Positions 63,575 through 64,000 of a stretch of DNA of 64,000 nucleotides are shown in pieces. The notes under the pieces are model-generated. The model ran no database searches, had not been told where the DNA came from, and saw only the letters and a list, made by a program, of their open reading frames with translations. Origin of the DNA: Phellopilus nigrolimitatus (Eukaryota > Basidiomycota > Agaricomycetes > Hymenochaetales > Hymenochaetaceae); contig JAJOHG010000025.1 in NCBI GenBank assembly GCA_021029095.1, forward strand, positions 1 to 64,000, written 5' to 3'. Every line of letters starts with the position of its first letter. Within the stretch, counting starts at the first letter, position 1. Position numbers and translations under genes: made by a program.

Positions 63575-64000
63575 ATGTCGTTCCCAGCCTCCGGTCGCGG
63601 CCACGACGGGCGTCGCAACGACGCGCCCAGCAAATCTACGTCCCCTGGCGGGTCTGTGCCCCCTAATGGTCCTCCCGGCGGTCCCAATGGCTCCCCCGAC
63701 CCCACTGACGACATTGTGAACCGGCTGACACTTTTGTTCTTGGTTATACTTCGTTTTATGATCTCGCTGCTGCTTGCTTTCGCCTACGCTGTCGCGACAG
63801 TCGCAAACACCGGCCTATACCCTGACCGCGGCGTAACAGACTCCGACTCGGACGGCCACCCCCCTGACGGGCCACCCGGGGACCCCGGAGGTCCCAGGGC
63901 TGGCACGTCGCAGACGGCAGGAGTCCCTCAGTCTGCTGACTCTATTGGTGACTGCAACGCCGGTACCCGGTGGTACTGCGTATTCGTCGGCCGCGAAGTT
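63575..64000 (+). CDS. Membrane-anchored protein, probable viroplasmin/RNase H1-N domain start (partial)
   Basis: An ATG at 63575 opens a frame that runs to the window edge (142 codons, no stop). The first ~45 residues are Gly/Pro/Asn-rich (MSFPASGRGHDGRRNDAPSK). A hydrophobic segment, LTLLFLVILRFMISLLLAF, is a likely transmembrane helix. A Pro/Gly/Asp-rich linker follows and the visible end is GTRWYCVFVGREV. That last motif resembles the beginning of the RNase H1 N-terminal hybrid-binding (viroplasmin-like) domain, which occurs in many Agaricomycete proteins. The domain call rests on 13 residues and needs the downstream sequence. Confidence 0.55.
   Translation, partial: MSFPASGRGHDGRRNDAPSKSTSPGGSVPPNGPPGGPNGSPDPTDDIVNRLTLLFLVILRFMISLLLAFAYAVATVANTGLYPDRGVTDSDSDGHPPDGPPGDPGGPRAGTSQTAGVPQSADSIGDCNAGTRWYCVFVGREV

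Overview
The window is nuclear DNA from a filamentous fungus, most likely a mushroom-forming basidiomycete (Agaricomycetes). Three things point there: genes cut by many 47-75 nt GT-AG introns; gene families typical of that group (BTB-domain paralogs, a cytochrome P450, a QDE-1-type RNA-dependent RNA polymerase, a Dal5-like MFS permease); and a heavy mixed load of Helitron, Ty3/gypsy, pogo and TIR elements. No species can be named from sequence alone.

Layout. 1-4.25 kb: three BTB/POZ paralogs in tandem (a 3' fragment, a copy with a frame break, an intact copy). 4.8-8.8 kb: a small membrane protein and a 13-exon P450, both on the minus strand. 9.8-13.0 kb: a METTL16-type RNA methyltransferase and a mitochondrial Mn superoxide dismutase, divergent from a shared 204-bp promoter. 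13.5-21.2 kb: copy A of a repeat family that carries its own three-exon gene, split by a 5.1-kb TIR element holding pieces of three host-type genes (F-box, SWI3/RSC8, ZZ zinc finger). 21.3-23.3 kb: a secreted glycoside-hydrolase-like gene. 23.5-28.2 kb: a duplicated 3' fragment of the MFS gene joined to repeat copy B, which has two small TIR elements inside it and a truncated pogo transposase at its far end. 29.3-31.3 kb: the full MFS permease. 32.2-36.7 kb: the RdRP.

37.2-43.8 kb is a full-length-looking Helitron with a spliced Rep/PIF1 gene. 44.6-51.2 kb is a Ty3/gypsy-type element with no visible LTRs; its Gag-protease frame ends just after a canonical -1 slippery heptamer and its pol frame is broken. 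51.5-52.2 kb is a truncated host gene next to a 24-bp AT-rich tandem repeat. 52.6-58.8 kb is an intact chromodomain Ty3/gypsy element whose LTRs read identical and which is flanked by GCGTG duplications, so it is very young. 58.9-62.0 kb is a seven-exon gene of the large basidiomycete-specific hypothetical type, with a 26-residue internal repeat. At 63.6 kb the 5' end of a membrane-anchored protein, probably with a viroplasmin/RNase H1-N domain, runs off the window.

The housekeeping genes sit in the first third with short intergenic gaps. From 13 kb on, genes are islands between nested mobile elements. An RNA-silencing polymerase lying among them is notable but is not evidence of a functional link. 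The most unusual items are the composite gene-carrying TIR element with 10-bp palindrome arrays in its ends, the spliced gene family mobilised with repeats A/B, and the Gag-protease/pol frameshift site.
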